From: Spartinivicinus ruber
GTDB lineage: Bacteria; Pseudomonadota; Gammaproteobacteria; Pseudomonadales; Zooshikellaceae
Reading direction: 5' to 3'
Length of the DNA stretch: 64,000 nt
NCBI RefSeq assembly: GCF_011009015.1
Contig: NZ_CP048878.1
Coordinates: 4,494,354-4,558,353 of the forward strand
Positions within the stretch are counted from its first letter, which is position 1; every line of letters starts with the position of its first letter. The translations under genes and the position numbers were made by a program. The notes under the pieces are model-generated. The model had not been told where the DNA came from. It made no database searches and saw only the letters and a program-made list of their open reading frames with translations. This document shows positions 14,359 to 25,363 of this stretch, piece by piece.

Positions 14359-16734
14359 CTACTTCCTCAAACTTGCCTGAAATTTTTGCTCCAGTTGAGA
14401 GACTACTTGATCAATAATTGAGTTCACCTCTTCATCATTAAGAGTGCGCGATGGATGTTGCAACGTCAAGCCTAAAGCCACACTTTTCTGACTTGGTTCA
14501 ATCCCTTTTCCTTCGTATAAATCAAACAAAGTCAATGACTTAAGCCACTCACCCGCTTTTTCCTCAATTACTGACTTTAGCTCATGGGCCAATACTGCTC
14601 TATCAACAATAAACGCCAGATCTCGTCTAACTTCAGGGAATTTAGATAGTGGGACAAAAGCAGTCACTTTTCCTTCACTAATAACCTTCAAGTCCAGCTC
14701 AAACAAATAAGCGGAGCCAGGTAGATCCAACTTTGCTTGTAGCTCTGGGTGTAATGTTCCCAAATTGCCAGCTAATTCTCCATTACAGTAAACAGATGCA
14801 GTTTGACCAGGGTGCATAGCCGAGTGCGTACCTGGTTTAATTTCGACTGTGGTTTCATTACCTAAGGCCAACAATGCCTCTACATCACCTTTTAGGTCAT
14901 AAAAATCTACTGATTGTTTCTGAGAATGCCAATTTTCAGGAAGGCGGCTACCATAAATAACGCCCGCTATTTTTTTCTCCTGAGTTAAGCCCTGTTCTGT
15001 TTCAACAAACACCTGTCCTGTTTCAAACAGCCTGACTCTTGATTGCTGCCTATTTAAGTTATATTTCACATTACTTAATAAGCTAGGTAATAAACTGGTT
15101 CTCATGACCGCCATATCTACAGAGATTGGGTTAGCTAATGGCTGAGGCTTTAAATCTGGGCTAAACAAATGCTGTAGCTCAGGAGCAATAAAACTGTAGT
15201 TAATTACTTCTTGATAGCCTAAAGTCGTCAACACTTTTCGCTGCTGATGTAACGGTGTTTTGGCTTCAGGTATTTGTGCCATTACTTGCTGGCTTTGTGG
15301 CGTGGTGGTGGGCAGTTGGTTATAGCCAAACACACGCGCAAGCTCTTCAATCAGGTCTTCTTCCCGCTCAATATCAAAGCGATAAGTGGGTACATCCACC
15401 AACCAACTATTTTCTTCAGTGGTAGAAACTTGCATACCAAGTCCACCAAGAATATTTTCAACCTTTTCCTTAGCCATGCTAAAGCCCAGCAGCCGCTCAA
15501 TTCTTGCTTCGCGCAATTTTACTTGCTGACGCTGCGGTAACTTATCCTTTACGACTGCTTCTGTTAATGGGCCAGGCTGACCACCACAAATTGATAAAAT
15601 CAGTGCTGTTGCACGCTCTGCTGCTAGACGGGGCAATTCATAGTCTACCCCTCGCTCAAAGCGGTGAGATGAGTCTGTATGCATACCATAGCGACGGGCT
15701 TTACCTGCGATGGTAATTGGGTTAAAAAAAGCGCTTTCCAGGAAAATATCTTTCGTTTTTTCAAAAACGCCCGAGTGCTCTCCTCCCATAATCCCTGCCA
15801 TCGCTAAAGGCCCTTTTTCGTCAGCGATTAGCAAAATATCATCTTGCAGGGTTATTTCCTGGCCATCTAATAATTTAAGTTTTTCCTCTGCTTTGGCTTT
15901 TCTAACAATTACCTTTCCATGTAGTTCTGCTAAATCAAAACCATGCATTGGTTGACCCAGCTCTAACATTACATAGTTAGTCACATCAACCACTGGGTCT
16001 ATACTGCGAACGCCACTACGACGTAATTTTTCTTTAAGCCACAGTGGTGTTGGCTGAGATAAATCAACGCCTTTAATTACCCGGCCAACATAACGTGGAC
16101 AATCATCAGGTGCTTGTACTTCTATAGCAAACTTATCATCAATTTGTGGAGGAACGGACTTAATTTCAACTGAATTAACTATTGTATTAAAACTTACCCC
16201 TACTTCACGGGCAATACCCGCAATACTTAAACAATCAGCACGATTAGGCGTTAAATCAACATCAATAATGTGATCATCCAGGTGCAGATACTGACGTATG
16301 TCTTCTCCTACAGGCGCATCAGCTGGCAATGCCATCAATCCATCATGATTATCAGAAATACCTAGCTCTGCTTCAGAGCACAGCATTCCGAAAGATTCTA
16401 CACCTCTTAATTTGGCTTTTTTAATTTTAAAGTTTTCAGGCAATATTGCACCAACTAAAGCAAATGGTACTTTCATTCCAGCTATTGCATTCGGAGCACC
16501 ACACACCACTTGTAGGGATTCACTACCATTAGCTACCTGACAGACTTTCAGTTTGTCTGCATTAGGATGTGGCTCTGTACTTAAAATTTCGCCCACTACT
16601 ATTCCTTGAAAATCACTGGCAACAGGTTCAACATCATCTACTTCTAGGCCAGCCATAGTAATTGTTGATACTATTTCTTCCGTGCTTGCTTTCGGATTAA
16701 CCCACTCTCGTAACCACTGTTCACTGAATTTCAT
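14359..16734 (-). CDS. pheT: Phenylalanine-tRNA ligase beta subunit
   Basis: The 791-residue protein has the normal full length and order: tRNA-binding OB domain (about 40-150, with the GxILSxEPHPNADKL and CGAPN motifs), B3/B4 editing domain (about 200-390), B5 domain (about 400-475) and C-terminal anticodon-binding FDX-ACB domain (about 700-791). It pairs with PheS as an alpha2-beta2 enzyme charging tRNA-Phe and edits Tyr-tRNA-Phe. The start ATG 16734 lies 55 bp after pheS. Nothing is unusual. Confidence 0.97.
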   Translation of the reverse strand: MKFSEQWLREWVNPKASTEEIVSTITMAGLEVDDVEPVASDFQGIVVGEILSTEPHPNADKLKVCQVANGSESLQVVCGAPNAIAGMKVPFALVGAILPENFKIKKAKLRGVESFGMLCSEAELGISDNHDGLMALPADAPVGEDIRQYLHLDDHIIDVDLTPNRADCLSIAGIAREVGVSFNTIVNSVEIKSVPPQIDDKFAIEVQAPDDCPRYVGRVIKGVDLSQPTPLWLKEKLRRSGVRSIDPVVDVTNYVMLELGQPMHGFDLAELHGKVIVRKAKAEEKLKLLDGQEITLQDDILLIADEKGPLAMAGIMGGEHSGVFEKTKDIFLESAFFNPITIAGKARRYGMHTDSSHRFERGVDYELPRLAAERATALILSICGGQPGPLTEAVVKDKLPQRQQVKLREARIERLLGFSMAKEKVENILGGLGMQVSTTEENSWLVDVPTYRFDIEREEDLIEELARVFGYNQLPTTTPQSQQVMAQIPEAKTPLHQQRKVLTTLGYQEVINYSFIAPELQHLFSPDLKPQPLANPISVDMAVMRTSLLPSLLSNVKYNLNRQQSRVRLFETGQVFVETEQGLTQEKKIAGVIYGSRLPENWHSQKQSVDFYDLKGDVEALLALGNETTVEIKPGTHSAMHPGQTASVYCNGELAGNLGTLHPELQAKLDLPGSAYLFELDLKVISEGKVTAFVPLSKFPEVRRDLAFIVDRAVLAHELKSVIEEKAGEWLKSLTLFDLYEGKGIEPSQKSVALGLTLQHPSRTLNDEEVNSIIDQVVSQLEQKFQASLRK

Positions 16735-16789
16735 CGCTTTACCATTTACAAATTAATTACTCTGAAAACTATACGTTATTTGCCTTCTA

Positions 16790-17800
<1,011 letters not shown>

Positions 17801-17937
17801 TTAATAATGGATATCAAGCAAAAACCTTCTCAAAAATGACAGTGGTGCTATTTTTTACTTTTAAACATACCTAACTCGATGCACACCACACACCATTACT
17901 TTTGACAAGACTTTTTCATATTTTCATGGCCCATATA

Positions 17938-17968
17938 CCAAGAAAGGAGGCTAAAGCCTCCTTTCTTG
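17938..17968 (-). terminator. Strong hairpin between rplT and pheS
   Basis: AAGAAAGGAGGC pairs perfectly with GCCTCCTTTCTT around a four-base loop, 24 bp after the rplT stop. On the minus strand the stem itself ends in a T-rich TTTCTT but no longer T-run follows. It probably ends or attenuates transcription from the infC-rpmI-rplT operon before pheST. Confidence 0.55.
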
Positions 17969-17991
17969 TTTTTGTCGATTAACAAATCTGG

Positions 17992-18348
17992 TTAGGCTAA
18001 AGCCAGCTTTGCCTTTTCGACGATCTGGGTAAACACTTCTTTATCATTAACAGCTAAGTCAGCTAAGACTTTACGGTCGATGGCAACAGAAGCTTTCTTC
18101 AGACCTGCAATAAAGCGGCTATAGGATAGACCGTTTATGCGAGCGCCCGCATTTATACGAGCAATCCACAGCGCACGGAACTGACGCTTACGTTGACGAC
18201 GGTCACGGTAAGCATACTGGCCTGCTTTAGTAACAGCTTGTTTAGCTACACGAAATACTCGACTACGAGCACCGTAATAACCTTTAGCCTGTTTTAAAAC
18301 CTTTTTATGACGACGACGCGCCACTACACCACGTTTAACTCGAGGCAT
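17992..18348 (-). CDS. rplT: 50S ribosomal protein L20
   Basis: The 118-residue, very basic protein matches L20 end to end: [20 protein letters not shown] start, the YYGARSR stretch and [10 protein letters not shown]. It binds 23S rRNA early in large-subunit assembly. In enteric bacteria L20 also represses translation of its own operon by binding the rpmI leader; the operon order here is the same, but I did not identify the leader pseudoknot. Confidence 0.98.
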   Translation of the reverse strand: MPRVKRGVVARRRHKKVLKQAKGYYGARSRVFRVAKQAVTKAGQYAYRDRRQRKRQFRALWIARINAGARINGLSYSRFIAGLKKASVAIDRKVLADLAVNDKEVFTQIVEKAKLALA

Positions 18349-18390
18349 TCCTCACTCCTACTTAAAAAATTTAACACTAAGAAAAGTTGA

Positions 18391-18585
18391 CTAGTTAACA
18401 CGCAGCATTCTTTTTACTGCAGGTACATCAGCAGCTGCGACTGCAGAAGTACCACGTAACTGACGCTTACGCTTAGTGGTCATTTTGGTGAGGATGTGGC
18501 TTTTAAACGCACTTTTACGCTTAAAACCAGACGCAGTCTTTTTAAAGCGCTTGGCAGCACCTTTGTTGGTTTTCATCTTTGGCAT
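18391..18585 (-). CDS. rpmI: 50S ribosomal protein L35
   Basis: The 64-residue basic protein begins [17 protein letters not shown], the standard L35 start, and ends with the conserved MLRVN. ATG 18585 is chosen over an in-frame GTG at 18594, because L35 proteins start at MPKMKT and GGAG lies about 9 bp before this ATG. It lies between infC and rplT in the usual order. Confidence 0.97.
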   Translation of the reverse strand: MPKMKTNKGAAKRFKKTASGFKRKSAFKSHILTKMTTKRKRQLRGTSAVAAADVPAVKRMLRVN

Positions 18586-18675
18586 AATAATCACTCCGCA
18601 TTCGTGAGGCTTATAGCCTTTGCCATTTAGTTAATAAAAAGCAGTGAAACTAACGCAATGTCAGTTTACTTAAAA

Positions 18676-19212
18676 CTACCTTTTCTTTTTTGGGGCCAGC
18701 ACCATGATCAACTGACGACCTTCCATTTTAGGGTATTGCTCAACGGTACCAAACTCTTCCAAGTCTGCCTCAACCCGCTTTAGCAACTCTAATCCCAACT
18801 CCTGGTGAGCCATCTCTCGACCGCGGTATCTTAGTGATACCTTGGCTTTATTGCCCTCTGTCAGGAAACGTATCAGGTTGCGCAGTTTTACCTGATAATC
18901 CCCTTCTTCGGTACCTGGGCGAAACTTAATTTCTTTCACCTGGGTTTGTTTCTGTTTTTTCTTTGCAGCCGCTTTCTGCTTTTTGAGCTCAAACAGGTGC
19001 TTACCATAATCCATTACTTTACAAACAGGTGGCTCGGCGCTGCTATTGATTTCAACTAAATCAAGCGTAGCTTCTTTTGCCTTAGCCAATGCATCGGATA
19101 AATCTACAATGCCTACCTGATCGCCATCAGCTCCAATCAAACGCACCTGTTTAGCACGAATCTCATCGTTGATACGATTGGCACGTTTTTCTCTTCTGTT
19201 GTCGCGCTTAAT
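18676..19212 (-). CDS. infC: Translation initiation factor IF-3, ATT start
   Basis: IF-3 prevents premature subunit joining and checks start-codon pairing. The frame extends upstream of the first standard start codon (GTG 19146) through [22 protein letters not shown], the conserved IF-3 N terminus, to ATT at 19212. AGGAG lies about 8 bp before it. That gives 178 residues, normal for IF-3, with the N-domain, lysine-rich linker ([13 protein letters not shown]) and C-domain ending in VLAPKKKR. The rare ATT start is the known basis of infC autoregulation: IF-3 rejects its own start codon. It follows thrS by 11 bp. Confidence 0.95.
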   Translation of the reverse strand: MKRDNRREKRANRINDEIRAKQVRLIGADGDQVGIVDLSDALAKAKEATLDLVEINSSAEPPVCKVMDYGKHLFELKKQKAAAKKKQKQTQVKEIKFRPGTEEGDYQVKLRNLIRFLTEGNKAKVSLRYRGREMAHQELGLELLKRVEADLEEFGTVEQYPKMEGRQLIMVLAPKKKR

Positions 19213-19223
19213 TGTAATGTCTC

Positions 19224-21155
19224 CTACTTCGATTCACTCAGTAATCGGCCGCGTAATTCTATATCTGCTGACAGATGCTTGCAGAACTCTTCGATTGAGA
19301 GGGTTCCTAGGTCTTGCCCTTTTCGAGTCCTTACAGCGACCGTCCCAGCATTCATCTCCTGATCACCAACAACCAAGAGATAAGGTACTTTTTGTAAAGT
19401 GTGCTCACGGATTTTAAAACTGATTTTTTCGTTTCTCAAGTCTGATACGACTCGAAAGCCTTGATTTTTTAGTTGATCGACGACTTTCGTTGCATAGCCA
19501 GCCTGATTATCGGTAATATTTAACACCACCGCCTGCACGGGAGCCAGCCAAGGAGGCATTGCACCCTCATAATGCTCAATTAAAATACCAATAAACCGCT
19601 CAAACGAGCCTAGTATAGCACGGTGTAGCATGACAGGAACTTGGCGAGAACCATCTTCCGCCACATATTGCGCACTCAACCGCTCAGGCATTGAAAAATC
19701 CACTTGGATAGTGCCACACTGCCATACCCGACCGATGCAGTCTTTTAGCGAAAATTCTATTTTAGGTCCATAAAAAGCACCTTCTCCAGGCAGCTCTTCC
19801 CAGTCCAAACCAGTTGCATCCAAAGCAGAGGCAAGGGCTTGCTCCGCCTGATCCCACACGGCATCAGAGCCTACTCGCTGCTCAGGCCGAGTGGATAGTT
19901 TCAGAATCACTTCGTCAAAACCAAAGTCACGATAGACCGCAAACAGCAAGTCGATAAAAGTCGCAACTTCTTTTTGAATCTGATCTTCAGTACAAAAAAT
20001 ATGAGCATCGTCCTGAGTAAAGTTTCTTACTCGCATCAAACCATGCAATGTACCGGATGGCTCATCACGATGACAAGAACCAAATTCTGCTAGGCGTAAT
20101 GGTAAATCACGATAACTCCGTAGTCCTTGATTAAAGACCTGCACGTGACAGGGACAGTTCATTGGCTTAACCGCATAGTCACGATTTTCTGAATGAGTTG
20201 TAAACATCATGTCCTGGAACTTATCCCAATGACCTGATTTTTCCCATAACGTCCGGTCAACCACTTGTGGGGTTTTAATTTCCAGATAGCCATTGTCACG
20301 CTGAACTTGTCGCATATATTGCTCAACCACTTGATAAATAGTCCAGCCATGATGATGCCAAAACACCATTCCGGGTGCTTCTTCCTGGGTATGAAAGAAT
20401 CCTAAACGCTTACCTAATTTACGATGATCCCGTTTTTCTGCTTCTTCCAAACGACGTAAATAGGCTTTTAGCTGTTTTTTATCAGACCAGGCGGTGCCGT
20501 AAATACGTTGCAACATTTCATTATTAGAGTCACCTCGCCAATAAGCACCTGCCAATTTAGTGAGCTTAAATGCTCTAAGAAAACGGGTGTTCGGCACATG
20601 AGGGCCACGACACATATCTGTGTATTCTTCGTGGTGGTATAGCCCAACAGCCTTAACAGAGTCATCCATGTCATCAATTAGCTGTACTTTATAGCTCTCA
20701 CCACGATCAAGAAATACTTTCCGAGCTTCTTCAATAGGTGTCATCTTTTTAATGACAGGATAATCTTTTTTAATCAACTCACTGATTCGGGTTTCGATTG
20801 CCTGCACATCTTCTTGAGTAAATGACCGATCATAGGCGATATCATAATAAAAGCCATTTTCAATAACAGGACCAATAGCCATTTTCGCTGCTGGAAAAAG
20901 CTGCTTAACTGCGTGTCCAACCAAGTGAGCAAATGAGTGACGAATAATTTCAACGCCTTCTTCGTCTTTGGCGGTGATAATTTGCAGATCAGCGTCTTCT
21001 TCAATCAGGTCGCAAGCGTCTTTTAGTTGGCCATTAACACGACCGGCAATAGTTGCTTTTGCTAAGCCAGGACCAATAGACTCAGCTATAGCCAATACAG
21101 AAACTGGCTGATCAAATTGGCGAGCACTGCCATCAGGGAGGGTAATTACAGGCAT
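19224..21155 (-). CDS. thrS: Threonine-tRNA ligase
   Basis: The 643-residue class II synthetase is full length: TGS domain (1-62), editing domain with the HxxxH motif ([14 protein letters not shown], about 73-86), SAD domain, catalytic core with zinc ligands in MNCPCHV (Cys about 336), and a C-terminal anticodon-binding domain. It charges tRNA-Thr and clears Ser-tRNA-Thr. Start ATG 21155 has AAGGAAA upstream. In E. coli ThrRS represses its own mRNA through a tRNA-like leader; I could not confirm such a leader in the 150 bp upstream. Confidence 0.97.
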   Translation of the reverse strand: MPVITLPDGSARQFDQPVSVLAIAESIGPGLAKATIAGRVNGQLKDACDLIEEDADLQIITAKDEEGVEIIRHSFAHLVGHAVKQLFPAAKMAIGPVIENGFYYDIAYDRSFTQEDVQAIETRISELIKKDYPVIKKMTPIEEARKVFLDRGESYKVQLIDDMDDSVKAVGLYHHEEYTDMCRGPHVPNTRFLRAFKLTKLAGAYWRGDSNNEMLQRIYGTAWSDKKQLKAYLRRLEEAEKRDHRKLGKRLGFFHTQEEAPGMVFWHHHGWTIYQVVEQYMRQVQRDNGYLEIKTPQVVDRTLWEKSGHWDKFQDMMFTTHSENRDYAVKPMNCPCHVQVFNQGLRSYRDLPLRLAEFGSCHRDEPSGTLHGLMRVRNFTQDDAHIFCTEDQIQKEVATFIDLLFAVYRDFGFDEVILKLSTRPEQRVGSDAVWDQAEQALASALDATGLDWEELPGEGAFYGPKIEFSLKDCIGRVWQCGTIQVDFSMPERLSAQYVAEDGSRQVPVMLHRAILGSFERFIGILIEHYEGAMPPWLAPVQAVVLNITDNQAGYATKVVDQLKNQGFRVVSDLRNEKISFKIREHTLQKVPYLLVVGDQEMNAGTVAVRTRKGQDLGTLSIEEFCKHLSADIELRGRLLSESK

Positions 21156-21281
21156 TAGATTTCCTTACTTTGTTCAGTGGTGACCCACACCAAAGGCCAC
21201 ATGTTGTTGTTCGCTTGGTAAGGTTAGCTAAGTCAGGTGATTCGTTTTTATAACTTAAACAATCAAAGCGAAACAGAAAAA

Positions 21282-21299
21282 GCCAGTCACTAGACTGGC
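21282..21299 (-). terminator. Terminator of tRNA-Val
   Basis: On the minus strand GCCAGTC pairs with GACTGGC around a four-base loop and TTTTTCTG follows. It lies 13 bp after the tRNA 3' end and separates it from thrS. Confidence 0.75.
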
Positions 21300-21311
21300 C
21301 TCTTTAAAATT

Positions 21312-21388
21312 TGGTAGGCGCGATTGGAGTCGAACCAACGACCTCCACCATGTCAAGGTGGCGCTCTAACCAACTGAGCTACGCGCCT
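21312..21388 (-). tRNA. tRNA-Val(GAC)
   Basis: Cloverleaf on the minus strand: acceptor AGGCGCG with CGCGCCT, discriminator A and encoded CCA (21312-21314). The anticodon stem CCACC/GGTGG encloses the loop TTGACAT, giving anticodon GAC, which reads GUC. The D-arm AGCTCAGTTGGTTAGAGC and T-loop TTCGACT are standard. Confidence 0.95.
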
Positions 21389-21459
21389 AAAACGTGGAGC
21401 GTACCATATCAGCCATTACTAAAAAAAACAACCCCTTATTATTTATATATTTCAGACTG

Positions 21460-22488
21460 TTACAGTTGATAGTAGTCTCGATACCAGCGGACAAACTGAT
21501 CAATACCTTCAGCAACTGTTGTACTTGGTTTATAGTCAACGTCATTAACCAGGTCTTCTACATTGGCATAAGTGTCAGGCACATCACCAGGCTGCAATGG
21601 TAATAAATTCATTTCAGCTTTTTTACCGAGTTTTTCTTCTAAGGTTTGAATATAAGTGAGCAGCTCAACTGGCTGATTATTCCCAATATTGTATACCCGC
21701 CATGGTGCTTTGGAAGTACCGGGGTCTGGATTCATACCAGTCCAATCAGGATTTACGGTAGCGGTTTTATCAAGGGTTCTCACGACCCCTTCAACAATAT
21801 CGTCAACATAAGTAAAGTCGCGACGATGCTTGCCATAATTAAACACATCAATTGGCTTGCCAGCCAAAATGTTTTTTGTAAATAAAAACAGAGCCATATC
21901 TGGCCGTCCCCAAGGACCATATACGGTAAAAAAACGCAGTCCAGTCGTAGGCAACCCATATAAAGAGGAATAAGTGTGGGCCATCAGCTCATTGGACTTC
22001 TTTGTGGCAGCATAGAGTGATAAGGGGTGATCTACATTATGATGCACAGAGAAAGGCATGTCTTCATTTGCCCCGTAAACCGAGCTGGAAGAAGCATAAA
22101 CCAAGTGTTTTACCTGCTGATGGCGACAGCCTTCCAACACATTCATAAACCCAACAATATTACTATCAATATAAGCATGTGGGTTTTCTAAAGAGTAACG
22201 AACTCCCGCTTGAGCCGCCAAGTGAACAACCTTATCAAACTGTTCTTGAGCAAACAGGTTGGCCATTCCTTCTTTATCAGCCAAATCCATTTTTACGAAC
22301 TTAAAATTAGCTGCTTGCTCGTGGTTTTCAATCAGCTTCAACCGATCTAGCTTGAGGTTAACGTCGTAATAATCATTAACATTGTCCAAACCTACAACTT
22401 GATCACCACGGGATAATAAATAAAGAGCCACATGGCAACCAATAAATCCTGCTGCACCAGTTACTAAAATCTTCATATTATTGCTCAA
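21460..22488 (-). CDS. NAD-dependent epimerase, probable UDP-glucuronate 4-epimerase
   Basis: The 338-342 residue protein is an extended short-chain dehydrogenase: GAAGFIG (Rossmann glycine motif) near the N terminus, a catalytic YxxxK (YAATK) near 170, and an [16 protein letters not shown] stretch typical of bacterial UDP-glucuronate epimerases making UDP-galacturonate for capsule or LPS. UDP-glucose dehydrogenase lies just upstream and supplies its substrate. AGGAAG suits the TTG at 22488, whereas ATG 22476 starts at the Rossmann strand, so the exact start is open. UDP-glucose 4-epimerase is the less likely alternative. Confidence 0.85.
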   Translation of the reverse strand: MSNNMKILVTGAAGFIGCHVALYLLSRGDQVVGLDNVNDYYDVNLKLDRLKLIENHEQAANFKFVKMDLADKEGMANLFAQEQFDKVVHLAAQAGVRYSLENPHAYIDSNIVGFMNVLEGCRHQQVKHLVYASSSSVYGANEDMPFSVHHNVDHPLSLYAATKKSNELMAHTYSSLYGLPTTGLRFFTVYGPWGRPDMALFLFTKNILAGKPIDVFNYGKHRRDFTYVDDIVEGVVRTLDKTATVNPDWTGMNPDPGTSKAPWRVYNIGNNQPVELLTYIQTLEEKLGKKAEMNLLPLQPGDVPDTYANVEDLVNDVDYKPSTTVAEGIDQFVRWYRDYYQL

Positions 22489-22595
22489 CTTGGCTTCCTA
22501 CTTAATAAAACTGCCGCAAAACGATTGCGTTGGTAACATTCCACAAGCTACCCCTGACAGTATACAACACTTGCTTTCTGCAAATAATGCAAACT

Positions 22596-23933
22596 TTACT
22601 TATTTAATAATGACATTCCACGGCCAATGGCATAGTAGTTGATCCCCAAGCCAGCCATGGTATGCGGGTCATAAATATTGCGGCCATCAAAAATGACTGG
22701 ATTGCGTAATAATTGTTTCATGCGCTCAAAATCCGGGGCACGAAATACCGCCCACTCTGTGCAAATAACCAATGCATCCGCATCAACTAAGGCATCATAA
22801 GGAGTCTCTGTCAAAATTAGTTTTGAGTTTTCTCCATAGATTAAGTGGGCTTGGGCCATAGCCTCTGGATCAAATGCTTTAACTACAGCTCCTGCCTGCC
22901 ATAACTGCTCCATAACAACTCGACTTGGAGCTTCACGCATGTCATCTGTCTTAGGTTTAAATGCCAGCCCCCAAACAGCAATCACTTTACCTGCTAGCTC
23001 ACCAGCAAAGTAGTGGTTTATTTTAGTAAATAGTTGATTTTTCTGTTTTTGGTTAATTTGGTCTACGGCTTCCAGCAAGTTTAAAGGGCTACCTGCGTTT
23101 CTCGCTGTTTGAGTAATCGCTTTAACATCCTTTGGAAAACAAGAACCGCCATAGCCACAACCTGGATAGATGAAGTGATAACCAATTCGATGATCAGAGC
23201 CAATCCCTAACCGAACCTCTTCAATATCTACACCCAAGTGCTCAGCCAAATTAGCTAAATCATTCATAAAGCTGATCTTGGTTGCCAACATGGCATTAGC
23301 AGCATATTTGGTTAATTCCGCTGCTTTCACTTCCATATACATCATGCGGTTATGGTTACGATTAAAGGGCGCATAAATTTCAGCCATGATTTGTTTGGCA
23401 TGATCAGACTCCGCCCCCACTATAATCCGATCAGGGCGCATAAAGTCAGCAACTGCTGCCCCTTCTTTTAGAAACTCTGGATTAGCAACCACTTCAACAT
23501 TAACTGCTTGCTCCCTGCAAGCCAATTGTTGATCAATAGCCTGCTTTACTTTTTTCGCCGTACCAACTGGTACAGTAGACTTGGTAACAATAACCTTATC
23601 TGAGGCAACATGCCGACCTAGCTGCTCAGCCAAACTTAAGACATGCTGCAAGTCTGCTGAACCATCCCCATTAGGCGGTGTTCCCACCGCAATAAAAATG
23701 ACATCAGCAAAATTAAGCGACTGCTGAAAGTCACTACTAAAAAGCAACCGCTGATCAACATTGCGCTGAATGATTGCAGCTAAGCCTGGCTCAAAAAAAG
23801 GTACTTCACTCGCCTGTAGCTGTTGTATTTTTTCATGGTTAATATCAAAACAACAAACTTGATGCCCCACATCAGCCAGGCAGGCCCCTGTTACAAGACC
23901 CACATAGCCTGTGCCCATAATGGTTATTTTCAT
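22596..23933 (-). CDS. ugd: UDP-glucose 6-dehydrogenase
   Basis: The 445-residue enzyme oxidises UDP-glucose to UDP-glucuronate with two NAD+. It shows the N-terminal GTGYVGL Rossmann motif, the VPVGTA segment, FLKEGAAVADFMRPDRI, the catalytic cysteine in GYGGSCFPKD (about residue 261) and a C-terminal UDP-binding domain (GLAFKPKTDDMREAP). It lies 24 bp after the TviB-like dehydrogenase and 107 bp before the epimerase, forming a small nucleotide-sugar cluster for acidic surface polysaccharide. Confidence 0.95.
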   Translation of the reverse strand: MKITIMGTGYVGLVTGACLADVGHQVCCFDINHEKIQQLQASEVPFFEPGLAAIIQRNVDQRLLFSSDFQQSLNFADVIFIAVGTPPNGDGSADLQHVLSLAEQLGRHVASDKVIVTKSTVPVGTAKKVKQAIDQQLACREQAVNVEVVANPEFLKEGAAVADFMRPDRIIVGAESDHAKQIMAEIYAPFNRNHNRMMYMEVKAAELTKYAANAMLATKISFMNDLANLAEHLGVDIEEVRLGIGSDHRIGYHFIYPGCGYGGSCFPKDVKAITQTARNAGSPLNLLEAVDQINQKQKNQLFTKINHYFAGELAGKVIAVWGLAFKPKTDDMREAPSRVVMEQLWQAGAVVKAFDPEAMAQAHLIYGENSKLILTETPYDALVDADALVICTEWAVFRAPDFERMKQLLRNPVIFDGRNIYDPHTMAGLGINYYAIGRGMSLLNK

Positions 23934-23957
23934 TATTGATCACTTTGAGTGAAAAAA

Positions 23958-25238
23958 TTACAGCCTGTCATCAACCCACGTTTTGGGTAGTGCGCTCTTC
24001 ACATCAAATAATACGCCATTTGGCGCCTTTAATGCATTTAGCTGGCTCTCTGTCAGTGAAACGAATTGCTGGTGACCTACAGCTAAAATAATCGCCTGAT
24101 ATTGTTGTTTAGGCAGCTCAGTCATTACTTCCAGCAGATATTCATGATGAGCTTCCTCAGGATCAACCCAAGGGTCATGGATATCAACCTGAACCCCCCA
24201 GCTTTGCAGTTCTGCAATAATGTCGATTGTTTTCGTATTCCGCAGATCTGGGCAGTTTTCCTTAAAGGTCAACCCAAGCACTAATACTTTTGCTTTTGAC
24301 AGATCTATCTTATTACCCACCATAAGCTTTAAAACGCGGTTAGCAACAGTGGCTCCCATGCGGTCATTAATCCGCCGCCCAGCCAAAATTACTTCAGGAC
24401 GATAGCCAATTGCTTTCGCTTTATGAGTAAGATAGTAAGGATCAACGCCTATACAGTGACCACCCACTAAACCAGGGCGGAATGGCAAGAAGTTCCATTT
24501 GGTACCGGCAGCCTCTAACACTTCTAAAGTATCAATATCCATTCGCTCGAAAATCAAAGCCAATTCGTTAATCAAGGCAATATTCAAGTCGCGCTGGGTA
24601 TTTTCAATGACTTTAGCTGCTTCAGCTACTTTAATGCTAGACGCTTTATGGGTGCCTGCAGTAATGATACTGGCATACAATTGATCCACCAGCTCAGCAA
24701 TTTCAGGAGTAGAGCCAGAGGTCACTTTCTTAATCGTAGTTAAACGATGTTCTTTATCACCAGGGTTTATCCGCTCAGGGCTATAGCCAGCAAAAAAATC
24801 CTGGTTATAAACCAAACCAGAGCCCTGCTCTAAAATAGGAATACAATGCTCTTCTGTTGCACCCGGGTAAACTGTTGACTCATAAATAACAATATCCCCC
24901 TTGTTTACTACCTTCGCAAGCATCTCACTGGCTTTAGTTAACGGGGTTAAGTCTGGCTGTCGATAGTCATCGATTGGTGTAGGTACAGTAACAATATAAA
25001 TGGAGCAACCTTTTAAGTCTTCTACACTCGCTGTATAGCTCAACTTATCCACCGCTTTTAAGTCTTCAGAACTCACTTCCAGCGTTTTATCAACACCATC
25101 ACTCAGCTCTGCAACTCGCGTTTGGTTAATATCAAAGCCAACTGTGTTGTAATACTTGCCAAACTCCACAGCCAATGGCAAGCCCACATACCCTAGGCCT
25201 ATTACTGCGATTTTCCGGTCTTTTAATCGCTGTTCCAT
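23958..25238 (-). CDS. tviB: Nucleotide-sugar dehydrogenase, TviB/WbpO-like
   Basis: The 426-residue protein is a UDP-sugar 6-dehydrogenase of the UDP-GalNAc/UDP-GlcNAc branch: VIGLGYVGLPLA at the N terminus, ESTVYPGATEE, PERINPGDKEH, and the catalytic cysteine in GGHCIGVDPYYL. The C-terminal domain has GLTFKENCPDLRNT, distinct from the Ugd type next door. TviB makes UDP-N-acetylgalactosaminuronate for Vi-like or O-antigen polymers. The exact hexosamine substrate cannot be told from sequence. Start ATG 25238 has GGAG upstream. Confidence 0.85.
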   Translation of the reverse strand: MEQRLKDRKIAVIGLGYVGLPLAVEFGKYYNTVGFDINQTRVAELSDGVDKTLEVSSEDLKAVDKLSYTASVEDLKGCSIYIVTVPTPIDDYRQPDLTPLTKASEMLAKVVNKGDIVIYESTVYPGATEEHCIPILEQGSGLVYNQDFFAGYSPERINPGDKEHRLTTIKKVTSGSTPEIAELVDQLYASIITAGTHKASSIKVAEAAKVIENTQRDLNIALINELALIFERMDIDTLEVLEAAGTKWNFLPFRPGLVGGHCIGVDPYYLTHKAKAIGYRPEVILAGRRINDRMGATVANRVLKLMVGNKIDLSKAKVLVLGLTFKENCPDLRNTKTIDIIAELQSWGVQVDIHDPWVDPEEAHHEYLLEVMTELPKQQYQAIILAVGHQQFVSLTESQLNALKAPNGVLFDVKSALPKTWVDDRL

Positions 25239-25363
25239 GTAGTTTTTCTCCGCATATACAGCTACTTAATTAATTGATTCTGAGTTATAAAACTGCAGGC
25301 AAGTATAATCGTAGAAACGTCTGCTGGCCACGATAGCCCCTCGGCTAAGCCCAATAATGCGGA

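Noticed and set aside
15274-15955. Plus-strand frames of 70-88 codons inside pheT
   Set aside because: They are antisense to conserved pheT sequence and have no ribosome site or domain.
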